This document shows positions 9,911 through 17,701 of a DNA stretch of 39,170 nucleotides, in pieces. Location: contig CAJUDL010000034.1 in NCBI GenBank assembly GCA_910585285.1, positions 1 through 39,170 of the forward strand. Reading direction: 5' to 3'. Source of the DNA: an uncultured Muribaculaceae bacterium (GTDB taxonomy: Bacteria > Bacteroidota > Bacteroidia > Bacteroidales > Muribaculaceae). The translations under genes and the position numbers were made by a program. The notes under the pieces are model-generated. The model saw only the letters and a program-made list of their open reading frames with translations, ran no database searches and was not told the DNA's origin. How positions within the stretch are numbered: the first letter of the stretch is position 1; each line of letters opens with the position of its first letter.

Positions 9911-9946
9911 AGAAAGGGCTGTATTCACTGTAATGCAGCTCTTTCT
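9911..9946 (+). terminator. Intrinsic hairpin after susD (attenuator/partial terminator)
   Basis: Two 15-base arms (9911-9925 and 9932-9946) pair with two G-U pairs around a 6-base loop, and the right arm is itself pyrimidine-rich (ctctttct). It sits between susD and the next gene with no new promoter recognised downstream, so partial readthrough is likely. Similar transcript trimming after susCD is known in other Bacteroides loci. Confidence 0.7.
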
Positions 9947-9967
9947 TATAGAAGTTATTTAAAGCAG

Positions 9968-12106
9968 ATGAAAAGAGTATTTTCAATATTGATCTTTGTG
10001 GCAACCGCGTTTTCCTCGCATGCCACAGAGCATCGCTTCTATGCCGATGAAGGAAAGGGTACCGATTATTCTACGCAAGGTGTAATCTGCACAATCCAGT
10101 CGCATACAAATGATAACGTAGAGACTGTAACAGTTACCTTAAAGAATTGTCGGCATACACCGTTCCAGCCTTATAAAGCAGGTATACAGCTTGGCATAGA
10201 CACCTATATGGACCGCTATCCGGATTGGAACAACAAGTATTTCCCAACGCTCATGGTGTGCGAGCCTCGTCATTTCTATGGCTATCTGCAATCACCATCG
10301 GGAAAGGTAAAAGCTGTTGCATCAGCTGATCCCATTGCATCATGGAGTCTCGAATATAATCTTGGATATCAAGATCCGGCGCCACACTGGTTTATGGGAC
10401 ACCGCATCAAGTCGCTCAGACTCGATCTCCTCGCTGCCCTCCCCCTTCCCTCTCATCATCCGCAAAATCTGTGGCAACTTATGCCCAATGAAGAACGCAC
10501 CTGGTCAATAAAAATTATTGATATCGGAGATTCCTCAGATTTCGAAGCTGTGGTGAGCCGGGAATGCAACATACCGATGCTGCATATGGAAACTACTTCG
10601 GTATCGCCGGATAGCGAATTTATTTTTGAAGTATATGGAGTCGACCCATCGGCAACCGTGGGTGGGCGCCCTGTTTCGCTAAAGAAAACAGGCAACCATT
10701 GGCAAGCAGGATTCTCGGCATCAGTCCCCGGAATATATGACATTGAAGTAACTGATGGCGACAAAACGACACACGGCAACATCAATGTCCGCTATCCCTG
10801 GCATTACACAATGAAACTCGCCCGCAACGCAGCATTGCGATATAAACAGAAAGCGACATCACATGTGGAGAGCTGGTACGGATTCCATACGGCTTTTCTT
10901 GCCGCCCGTTATTTCCCTTGCGATTCCATAGACCGCAAACTCAATGAACGGTTCGACAGGGTGTTCGACTGTCTGTTCGATTCAGAGGGCAACCAGAGAA
11001 AATACGAATGGAGAATACAGAATGTCTCCTCGACTATAGGAATGCTTGTCGACAGATATGAAGCATACGGCAATAAAACCGATCTTCGGCGCGCACGCCT
11101 TCTTGCTGACCGTTTCATTTCATCGTATCAGCAGGAAAATGGAGCCTATAAAACCGGCAACACCATATACACAAGTGTAATTTATCCTGCAAAAAGCATT
11201 CTCGAACTCGCCGATGCAGAATGGGAAGCAGGACTCAAAGCAGATGCCCGTAGACATGAACTCTCCGCCAAACGTGCCATCGACCAGCTTGTGGAATCTC
11301 AAGGTGATTTCAACACCGAGGGTGAAATCACATACGAAGACGGAATGGTTAGCTGCTCGGCGCTACAGATCGGCATGCTCGCCCTGCGACAGAAGGACAA
11401 AACGCTGCGTCGCCACTATACAGATGCAATGCTTGAAATCCTGAAAGGACATGACTGTCTTACTCAGCTTCGGGTGCCCGACGGGCGACGGAGAGGCGGA
11501 ACCATGCGGTATTGGGAAGCCCAGTATGATGTGCACATGCTGCCAAATATGATTTCATCTCCTCACGGCTGGAGCGCATGGCGTGCCTATGCCACATATT
11601 ACGCATATCTGCTCACGGGTGAGGAACGATGGCTCAAAGAGACTTTTGACGCAGCTTCATCGTTCGCATCGCTCATTGATCATAAAAGCGGAAAACTACG
11701 TTGGGCTTTTGTTGTAGACCCTCAGCTCAATGTCCGACAGATAGCGGCTCCGGACTCATCATTCACGGCTGAAACACCAAGTTATGGCACTCCACATCCT
11801 GATGTATATGGCAATCTGAAATTTACCATAGGCGAACAATATGTGGATATGATATCTGACTGGCAAACTATCGTCTCATCCGATAATGATGTCCATGAGG
11901 TCTTTAAGTTCATTGCCGAGGCAGTGATTGACAAGGCATACATTGTGGAACGTGCCGATGGCACGCTTGGATGCTACAACTGTAAAACCGAGCGAAATGG
12001 GAAAGAGCTTAGGGTAATTGCCGCAGAACCTCAGATTTGCAACTTGCACGTCAATCTGACTAATAAATATAATGTAAAATTCGATGGTAAAATAACCAGA
12101 CTATGA
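9968..12106 (+). CDS. Predicted (alpha/alpha)-barrel glycosidase, family not assigned
   Basis: A 712-residue secreted protein (signal peptide about 1-19, MKRVFSILIFVATAFSSHA). Residues about 20-275 look beta-rich; residues about 280-690 are helical with repeated aromatic and acidic blocks typical of six-hairpin (alpha/alpha) toroid glycosidases or lyases, such as ESWYGFHTAFLAARYFP, EDGMVSCSALQIGMLALRQK, RYWEAQYDVHM (515 onward) and SSPHGWSAWRAYATYYAYLLTGEERWL. I do not recognise a specific CAZy family; GH154, GH105/88 or GH127-like relatives are possible but unproven. The stop codon overlaps the GH3 start (ATGA), so the two are translationally coupled, which suggests they act on the same oligosaccharide. 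Catalytic residues cannot be named; Glu517, Asp521 and His523 are candidates only because of their position in the best-looking motif. Confidence 0.7.
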   Translation: MKRVFSILIFVATAFSSHATEHRFYADEGKGTDYSTQGVICTIQSHTNDNVETVTVTLKNCRHTPFQPYKAGIQLGIDTYMDRYPDWNNKYFPTLMVCEPRHFYGYLQSPSGKVKAVASADPIASWSLEYNLGYQDPAPHWFMGHRIKSLRLDLLAALPLPSHHPQNLWQLMPNEERTWSIKIIDIGDSSDFEAVVSRECNIPMLHMETTSVSPDSEFIFEVYGVDPSATVGGRPVSLKKTGNHWQAGFSASVPGIYDIEVTDGDKTTHGNINVRYPWHYTMKLARNAALRYKQKATSHVESWYGFHTAFLAARYFPCDSIDRKLNERFDRVFDCLFDSEGNQRKYEWRIQNVSSTIGMLVDRYEAYGNKTDLRRARLLADRFISSYQQENGAYKTGNTIYTSVIYPAKSILELADAEWEAGLKADARRHELSAKRAIDQLVESQGDFNTEGEITYEDGMVSCSALQIGMLALRQKDKTLRRHYTDAMLEILKGHDCLTQLRVPDGRRRGGTMRYWEAQYDVHMLPNMISSPHGWSAWRAYATYYAYLLTGEERWLKETFDAASSFASLIDHKSGKLRWAFVVDPQLNVRQIAAPDSSFTAETPSYGTPHPDVYGNLKFTIGEQYVDMISDWQTIVSSDNDVHEVFKFIAEAVIDKAYIVERADGTLGCYNCKTERNGKELRVIAAEPQICNLHVNLTNKYNVKFDGKITRL

Positions 12107-14274
12107 AAGTCAGAAACATATTTTTTGTATTTAACGCGATTATTGCTCCCATGTGGAGTGTCAAAGCAGAAACACCTGCCTACCTTAATGACAATTTAAA
12201 TATTGAGGTGAGGGTGGAAGACGCTCTAAGCAGGCTTACACTTGAAGAGAAAATTGCAATGATTCATGCGCAATCGAAGTTTTCATCTCTGGGTGTACCT
12301 CGCCTGGGTATCCCAGATCTAATAGTAAACGACGGACCTCAGGGAGTAAGGGAAGAGTTATTATGGGACAGCTGGGACAGCGCATGTCAGACCAATGACT
12401 CATGCACTTCCTATCCGGCATTGACATCATTGGCTGCGACTTGGAATCGCAAATTGGCTTACCGGCAGGGACGGTCCTTAGGAGAAGAGTTTCTCCAACG
12501 CGGAAAGGATGTGGCACTTGCCCCGGGAATCAATATCTACCGCCATCCTCACTGCGGCAGGAATTTTGAATACATGGGCGAAGATCCATTTTTGGCGGGT
12601 GTCATGGCGGCAGAAATCGTGAAAGGCATTCAAAGCAATGGAGTGGCAGCATGTGTAAAACACCTGGCGTTGAACAATCAAGAAATCGATCGGCACAAAG
12701 TGAATGTGGTTGTAAGTGACCGCGCGCTGCATGAGATATATCTCGAAGGTTTCCGCCGTGCGATCATCGATGGCGGGGCGTGGAGCGTCATGGGAGCATA
12801 CAATAAATATCGCGGACAATTCTGCACTCACAATGAGTATCTGAACAAGATATTGAAAACCGACTGGAAATTCGATGGGGTCTTCATGTCGGACTGGGGT
12901 GGAACAGAAGACACTCGTGAGTCCATTTTCAATGGACTTGATTTGGAATTCGGAACCCATACCGACGGTTTGACTTCAGGCATAAGTAATGCTTACGACA
13001 ATTACTATCTTGCTTCCCCTTATCTTGAATTAATTAAATCGGGAGAAGTTGGAACCACCGAACTCGATGACAAAGTGCGACGAATTCTCCGCTTGATTTT
13101 CCGCACATCCATGAATCGCAACCGTGGATTCGGTTCGCGCAATTCAGAGGAACACTCCGCGGACGTTCTTGCCATTCAGCAGGAAGGTATCGTACTGCTG
13201 AAAAACCAAGGAGATATCCTGCCTATCGACAAAAATCGATACAAACGAATCCTCGTGGTAGGGGAAAACGCGTATAACTCTCATACTCGCTGGGGAGGAT
13301 CTTCAGGCGTAAAAGCCAGATATGAGGTGAGACCAATCGATGCCATCCGCCGAATGGCAGGCAATAATGTTGAAATAACATACCGACAAGGGTATACCTC
13401 TGCACTTCCTGAAAATGTGCAAATTGAGGATTCACTGAGAGCAGAGGCAGTAAACTCAGTTCAAGATGCCGATATTGTAATCTATATTGGAGGCTACGAC
13501 AAGCGATACGACACGGAAAGTCATGATCGGAAAGATTCTAAGGCACCCTATAGTCAGGATAAACTGATAGAGGATTTGCTCAAACAGAAAAAACCGGTTG
13601 TTGTTGTAACATTCGGTGCAAACCAGTTTGACATGCCGTTCATTGACAAGATACCTGCCATGTTGCATGCATGGTACGGAGGAAGCGAGTCTGGAACCGC
13701 CTTGGCTCAGGTTATCTTCGGAGAGGTAAACCCTTCCGGCAAACTGCCTATAACGCTGTATAAACAAGCCTCGGATTGCGGAGCATTAGTGATGGGGGAA
13801 TATCCCGGAGACGGTGAGAACGTGCATTACAATGAGGATATATTTGTAGGATATCGCTATGTGGATAAATATGGAGTCAAGCCTCAATTTCATTTCGGGC
13901 ATGGCTTAAGCTACACCAGGTTTACATATGGAAGACCCAATGTCAGCAAAAAAGAATTTGCAAAGGGAGATACTATAGAAATCTCGGTTCCGGTAACAAA
14001 TACCGGCTCTCGCCACGGCAAGGAAACAGTGCAGCTATACGTTCATGATGATAAAGCTTCAGTTATACGTCCGGAAAAAGAATTGAAAGGATTTGACAAA
14101 CTGACACTCGCTCCCGGCGAAACACAATATGCCGTTTTCCGCATAACAGCCGACGATTTGAGTTTCTATGATGAAAAGAATGGCAGCTGGACTGCCGAAC
14201 CCGGTACATTTAAATTATTAATCGGCTCCTCTTCGAACGACATTCGAGAAAACATACAAATACGACTTAATTAA
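12103..14274 (+). CDS. GH3-family beta-glycosidase
   Basis: A 723-residue GH3 enzyme with a signal peptide of about 22 residues. The (beta/alpha)8 domain carries GPQGVRE, EDPFLAG, CVKHLALNNQEIDR (Lys186-His187) and GVFMSDWGGTED with the nucleophile Asp264. The second domain follows (EGIVLLKNQGDILPI, AWYGGSESG, GEVNPSGKLPITL), then a C-terminal fibronectin-III-like domain (about 625-723, VTNTGSRHGKETVQLYV). GH3 enzymes of this layout release terminal beta-linked glucose, xylose or related sugars from oligosaccharides, normally in the periplasm. The ATG overlaps the upstream stop by four bases. The length and domain set are complete, so it should be functional. Exact sugar specificity is not readable by eye; beta-glucosidase is the default. 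Confidence 0.93.
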   Translation: MKVRNIFFVFNAIIAPMWSVKAETPAYLNDNLNIEVRVEDALSRLTLEEKIAMIHAQSKFSSLGVPRLGIPDLIVNDGPQGVREELLWDSWDSACQTNDSCTSYPALTSLAATWNRKLAYRQGRSLGEEFLQRGKDVALAPGINIYRHPHCGRNFEYMGEDPFLAGVMAAEIVKGIQSNGVAACVKHLALNNQEIDRHKVNVVVSDRALHEIYLEGFRRAIIDGGAWSVMGAYNKYRGQFCTHNEYLNKILKTDWKFDGVFMSDWGGTEDTRESIFNGLDLEFGTHTDGLTSGISNAYDNYYLASPYLELIKSGEVGTTELDDKVRRILRLIFRTSMNRNRGFGSRNSEEHSADVLAIQQEGIVLLKNQGDILPIDKNRYKRILVVGENAYNSHTRWGGSSGVKARYEVRPIDAIRRMAGNNVEITYRQGYTSALPENVQIEDSLRAEAVNSVQDADIVIYIGGYDKRYDTESHDRKDSKAPYSQDKLIEDLLKQKKPVVVVTFGANQFDMPFIDKIPAMLHAWYGGSESGTALAQVIFGEVNPSGKLPITLYKQASDCGALVMGEYPGDGENVHYNEDIFVGYRYVDKYGVKPQFHFGHGLSYTRFTYGRPNVSKKEFAKGDTIEISVPVTNTGSRHGKETVQLYVHDDKASVIRPEKELKGFDKLTLAPGETQYAVFRITADDLSFYDEKNGSWTAEPGTFKLLIGSSSNDIRENIQIRLN

Positions 14275-14295
14275 GAACCTATTTAAAGCAAACAT

Positions 14296-14982
14296 ATGAA
14301 TTTAATTAAGAATATTTTGGCAGTAACGGCAATTATAGTGCCGTTTCAGTGTTTTGCGCAAGATTATCGCAATGAAAAACCACAATCGATAAACTATCTT
14401 CAAGGTAAAATACTTTCAGTCATAGGAGACAGTGAAGCGGCAGGCGACAAAAACGGCATTGCGGATACATACTGCTACTTTATTGCCCAGCGTAATTGTA
14501 TGAAAGTAAATAATCTGGCTCTCAATGGTCAGAAGTTGTGCAATGCCATAGAAGGCAAGGACTGGCCTGCCTTGATCGACAACTATAATCGTATTCCCGA
14601 AGAAACGGATTATATACTTGTCCACATTGGATATAACGACAGTTTCGACCCCCTTGAACCGGAGGAATCTCAGGATTCATTGAAATTCAAGGGAGCCTTC
14701 AATCATCTCATCAAAGGGTTGCAATCCCGCTATCCGCATGCACGAATTGGCGTTATTTGTCCTTATTATTTCAACAACGAGCCAACACGTATAGCTCGCG
14801 CCCAATGGATGATGCGTCGTTGTCGCGAACTGCATGTGCAATGCATTGACGGATGTGCTGCATCCGGGCTTAGTCGCGATGTATCAGAGCAGGCAGATAT
14901 GTTTCGTGATGAGGTGCATCTCACGATTAAAGGACATAAGCATATGTCATACATCTATGAGAACTTCTTACGCGGATTGTAA
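14296..14982 (+). CDS. SGNH/GDSL-family secreted esterase
   Basis: A 228-residue secreted protein (signal peptide about 1-22, ending CFAQ). All four SGNH blocks are visible: SVIGDSEAAG with nucleophile Ser46, ALNGQ, HIGYND, and DEVHLTIKGHKHM with the Asp205-x-x-His208 pair. This group removes acyl groups, usually acetyl, from sugars; in this operon it probably trims the glycan handled by the GH5 and GH3 enzymes. It starts 21 bases after GH3 and is the last gene of the plus-strand operon. It is unrelated in domain layout to the larger esterase at 420-1853, so the locus has two different deacetylases. The substrate ester is inferred from context. Confidence 0.85.
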   Translation: MNLIKNILAVTAIIVPFQCFAQDYRNEKPQSINYLQGKILSVIGDSEAAGDKNGIADTYCYFIAQRNCMKVNNLALNGQKLCNAIEGKDWPALIDNYNRIPEETDYILVHIGYNDSFDPLEPEESQDSLKFKGAFNHLIKGLQSRYPHARIGVICPYYFNNEPTRIARAQWMMRRCRELHVQCIDGCAASGLSRDVSEQADMFRDEVHLTIKGHKHMSYIYENFLRGL

Positions 14983-15017
14983 AATAAAACTTGGATAGTT
15001 CAACACCAACTTCGAAC

Positions 15018-15674
15018 CTAACCAATCTGTGCTGTTGAATCTGATTGTTCGTATAATTGAAAATCCGAAAAAGAATCCGAAGACAGATAACCCAGAACCA
15101 CAATGAGAGCCACAGCCGGCAGATAGTCGCCAAGTTCTTTATTGAGCTGCTTTAATGCCTGCTGGATACGGTAATAAATGGTTTTTTGCGATAAATTATA
15201 GATTTCAGCAATTTCCTTGCAACTCCTCCCTTCAAAGCGATAGAGCAAGAATGCCGTGCGATAAGCTTCAGGCAGCGCATCTATCGCTTTTTTTATTCGT
15301 TCTTTCAATTCTTCGACAACAACGAAATCACTTTCGTCCAATTCATGGCGTCTGCGATATTCTTCCATATATTCAGCAGTTGACTGCGCCAGTCGATTAC
15401 GCATGGCTATTTTGCAGGCACGATGGTAAACCATGGAATAAAGATATTGTCGGAAGGTTGTCAAGATATTAATCTCTTCATGTTTCTCCCAAAGCCATAC
15501 CATCACATCGCATACCACTTCCTCGGCATCCTGAGCATCATCTAAAAAACGTGTTGCATATGCGCAAACTGACGTGTAATAGCGACGAAACAAGGTCTCG
15601 AAAGCCTTATGACTTCCCTCCTTGAGCAGCTTGACCAATTGCTCATCGTCTAACTCCTTTTTAGAAAGATACAT
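15018..15674 (-). CDS. ECF RNA polymerase sigma factor at the far edge of the polysaccharide locus
   Basis: A 218-residue ECF sigma factor. Region 2 (about 12-75) includes LVKLLKEGSHKAFETLFRRYY and FLDDAQDAEEVVCDVMVWLWEKH; region 4 (about 128-182) includes IDALPEAYRTAFLLYRFEGRSCKEIAEIYNLSQKTIYYRIQQALKQL. A hydrophobic stretch (LPAVALIVVLGYL, about 186-198) near the C-terminus is longer than sigma region 4 needs. The gene is convergent with the SGNH esterase, 35 bases away, and has its own housekeeping-type promoter at 15778-15808. It is the best candidate partner for the anti-sigma factor at 2028-3041, although 12 kb of operon separates them. Pairing is inference; the family call is firm. Confidence 0.93.
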   Translation of the reverse strand: MYLSKKELDDEQLVKLLKEGSHKAFETLFRRYYTSVCAYATRFLDDAQDAEEVVCDVMVWLWEKHEEINILTTFRQYLYSMVYHRACKIAMRNRLAQSTAEYMEEYRRRHELDESDFVVVEELKERIKKAIDALPEAYRTAFLLYRFEGRSCKEIAEIYNLSQKTIYYRIQQALKQLNKELGDYLPAVALIVVLGYLSSDSFSDFQLYEQSDSTAQIG

Positions 15675-15777
15675 TATAACAGCTATTTTTGGGGTATTAA
15701 GTATTTTTAATATATTGCTCCACCGAGAATTGAGACAAACGTGTCAATCGATTGCGTCATCAGAGGCTCATGTGTTT

Positions 15778-15808
15778 CAAAGTTAATAAATTTTTCATTC
15801 CCTGCAAA
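15778..15808 (-). promoter_or_regulatory. Housekeeping-type promoter for the ECF sigma gene
   Basis: On the minus strand, TTTG (15808-15805) and TAACTTTG (15785-15778) are separated by 19 bases, fitting the Bacteroidales TTTG/TAnnTTTG consensus. The expected 5' leader is about 100 bases. It implies the sigma factor is made constitutively and controlled post-translationally. Confidence 0.6.
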
Positions 15809-15852
15809 ATCACACCAACAAATTTTAAGAAGCTTCTAAGTTTTTCCGAGTA

Positions 15853-15884
15853 TTTGCAAATTAAAGAATAATTTCATATATTTG
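15853..15884 (+). promoter_or_regulatory. Housekeeping-type promoter before the Rpn-type remnant
   Basis: TTTG (15853-15856), 20 bases, then TATATTTG (15877-15884) match the Bacteroidales consensus exactly. The ATG of the nuclease remnant follows at 15904, about 20 bases after the -7 element. Confidence 0.7.
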
Positions 15885-15903
15885 TAAATCAATTTAATTA
15901 GCT

Positions 15904-16327
15904 ATGTCAAAATTTGTTGACCCGTTCACCGACACAGGTTTCAAGATTATCTTCGGCAAGGAGAACAAAAAATATGAGCACTATGCAGACGATGCCGTTT
16001 ACCTCACACCGCGACATATTCGAACGCCTGGCAAGTGTCAGCAATGTCGCAACCCTTTCTCCCGATGAAAGGCGCCAATATGATTACGATATTAAGAAAT
16101 CTCGCGACTACTACGCGGAGATGGGATACGCACGTGACACTGCTCGACAGGAAGGTTTGGCCGAAGGTCGTGCTGAGGGTCGCGCCGAAGGCCGCGCTGA
16201 AGGTCGTGCTGAAGGTCGTGCTGAGGAGATGAAGAGAATTGCCCGCAATATGAAGCAGATGGGAATAGACTCGAAAACAATCACATCTGCAACCGGATTG
16301 TCGGAGTCGGAACTCGAATCCATCTAA
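15904..16327 (+). pseudogene. Rpn-family PD-(D/E)XK nuclease/transposase gene with internal deletion
   Basis: The ATG at 15904 opens MSKFVDPFTDTGFKIIFGKE, the standard N-terminus of Rpn / PDDEXK-family putative transposase proteins (about 300 residues when intact). After about 22 codons the family sequence resumes in another frame as NMSTMQTMPF, RDIFERLASVSNV and LSPDERRQYDYDIKKSRDYY, followed by Glu-Gly-Arg-Ala repeats and a C-terminal helix (KQMGIDSKTITSATGLSESELESI). The nuclease core with the PD-(D/E)XK residues is missing, and the first frame ends in TGA at 16066-16068 after 54 residues. The junction lies in an A-rich run near 15968-15976, as expected for deletion between short repeats. 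Not a functional nuclease; a short peptide could still be made, since promoter and terminator remain. Confidence 0.85.
16151..16222 (+). repeat. Six tandem 12-bp units encoding Glu-Gly-(Arg/Leu)-Ala
   Basis: Six consecutive 12-base units of the form gaaggtcgtgct with third-position variation, starting at 16151, 16163, 16175, 16187, 16199 and 16211. They encode the charged EGRA repeat typical of the C-terminus of this nuclease family and are likely to vary in copy number. They have no spacers, so they are not a CRISPR array. Confidence 0.9.
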
Positions 16328-16333
16328 TTGCAA

Positions 16334-16371
16334 CTGTGGCATTACGGTAACAGCTTACCGTAATGCCACAG
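16334..16371. terminator. 17-bp perfect hairpin between convergent genes
   Basis: Arms 16334-16350 and 16355-16371 are perfectly complementary around a 4-base loop (cagc). It lies just after the nuclease remnant's stop and 30 bases before the end of the convergent membrane-protein gene, so it can act as a terminator for both strands. There is no strong T run on either side. Confidence 0.75.
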
Positions 16372-16400
16372 CTATATATTGTAAAACTTGATTTCAGCTT

Positions 16401-17690
16401 CTATTCGAAACGGATGCGGGATTTGCGGAGCACCTTCCAGGCACCATTCTCAAACATTGCCGTGCCGGCATTCTCGGTAACGATATTGCTTGCACCTGCG
16501 GTGTCTTCAATATCGATTGCATTGCAACCACCCGACAGATATTCCACAGGATTATTCAACGCTATGTCGGTGACTTCAGGAGTGTCGACAACGTGGAAGG
16601 TTCCTACGAGCCCATCGCGTGTCTCAAGACGATAGATTGTGTGACCGGGATTAAGACGACGATCGGCACGCACGAACAATCCGCGTCCGTTGACGCGACC
16701 GAGGTATAACACCGATGGCTGAGCCGGAGCAGCTGCCGGACGGGGAGCTTCAACCGCTGAAGATTTTTGAGCCCGTACAGCAGCATCACGTGCAGCAAGA
16801 GCTTCCGACAACTCTGCCTTTATAGTCTTGATCTCCGTGCGAAGTCGCTTGTTTTCAGCCTGGGCTTCTTCAAATGCAGCCTTATATTCATCAAGAGCCT
16901 TTTTCTGTGAGGCATATTGTTTGCGCAGTTCGGCGTTTTCACGGCTGTCTGCGCCATCGGTTGAATTGCGAGTATTCTGTTCAAGAGGCTCAGACTGTTT
17001 CTTCATCATATTCGCAGCAAAGACCACAAGCCAGATGACCACTCCGATGAGTACGATAAGCACTACTACATATATCCAGGTACTATTGTCTTCCTTCTTA
17101 TATTGCCGATCCTCAGTATCCTGAGCTATGGCATTCTGATCAGCCAGAATCTCCTCCTGTTTCTCAAGCAGTTTCTCGGCTTCTGAAGCTGATGTCGATG
17201 CATTCTCTGCCTGAACATCCGCAGCGGCTACGTCGGCAGGTTTAACCACCTCCTTGGGTTCCTCCACTGGAGTTGTCTCAGCCGGCTTCTCCTCTTTCTT
17301 GGCAGAGGGGGCAGCAACTGTCATGGCATTGATACGCTGCTTTACCCGAGTGCGCGCAGCCTTACCCTTCTCGGCAAGATTGGGAGAGGTGAAGAAGGTG
17401 ACACCCCAGAATTCCACAAGTTTCGCCTTATCCCAGGAAGCATAGTCTCCGGGCACTTTCACAGTCTTGAATGCCTTGAGATTCTCCTTCTCTTTTGCTT
17501 TTAGTTTTGATTCCAGCTGCGACATAGAAGTGGCACGGAATTCATCGAGATATCCCGAACCATCATTGGCATATCTAAGATAAGCCTGCGCCGTGATTGC
17601 GCGTGCCTCTTCCATCTCTTTCTCTGTGACTGCAAATGCCGGAACAGCAAGAATAGTCAAAATAATTGATACTAATATTCTCTTTATCAT
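16401..17690 (-). CDS. Membrane-anchored coiled-coil protein in the rpoN operon, function unknown
   Basis: A 429-residue protein I do not recognise. Visible layout: signal peptide (1-20, ending VPAFA); a helical, probably periplasmic region (21-125); an Ala/Pro/Glu-rich linker (126-200); one strong membrane span (205-227, WIYVVVLIVLIGVVIWLVVFA) followed by KK; a long coiled coil (about 250-308, ENAELRKQYASQKKALDEY and onward); an Ala/Pro hinge; and a compact C-terminal domain (about 325-425, VLYLGRVNGRGLFVRADRR) that looks beta-rich. If the span is in the inner membrane, the coiled coil and C-terminal domain face the cytoplasm. It starts 11 bases after the rpoN stop, so it is co-transcribed. 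A structural or scaffold role at the envelope is possible but unproven. Confidence 0.8.
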   Translation of the reverse strand: MIKRILVSIILTILAVPAFAVTEKEMEEARAITAQAYLRYANDGSGYLDEFRATSMSQLESKLKAKEKENLKAFKTVKVPGDYASWDKAKLVEFWGVTFFTSPNLAEKGKAARTRVKQRINAMTVAAPSAKKEEKPAETTPVEEPKEVVKPADVAAADVQAENASTSASEAEKLLEKQEEILADQNAIAQDTEDRQYKKEDNSTWIYVVVLIVLIGVVIWLVVFAANMMKKQSEPLEQNTRNSTDGADSRENAELRKQYASQKKALDEYKAAFEEAQAENKRLRTEIKTIKAELSEALAARDAAVRAQKSSAVEAPRPAAAPAQPSVLYLGRVNGRGLFVRADRRLNPGHTIYRLETRDGLVGTFHVVDTPEVTDIALNNPVEYLSGGCNAIDIEDTAGASNIVTENAGTAMFENGAWKVLRKSRIRFE

Positions 17691-17701
17691 AGTTTCAGTG
17701 A

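Noticed and set aside
16151..16222. Short regularly spaced repeats as a CRISPR array
   Set aside because: Units are contiguous 12-mers in a coding frame without spacers, and no cas gene is present.
15914..16327. An intact 137-residue gene in the frame of the EGRA repeats
   Set aside because: Its first 15-20 residues are the shifted reading of the real N-terminus at 15904; it is the 3' part of the deleted nuclease gene.
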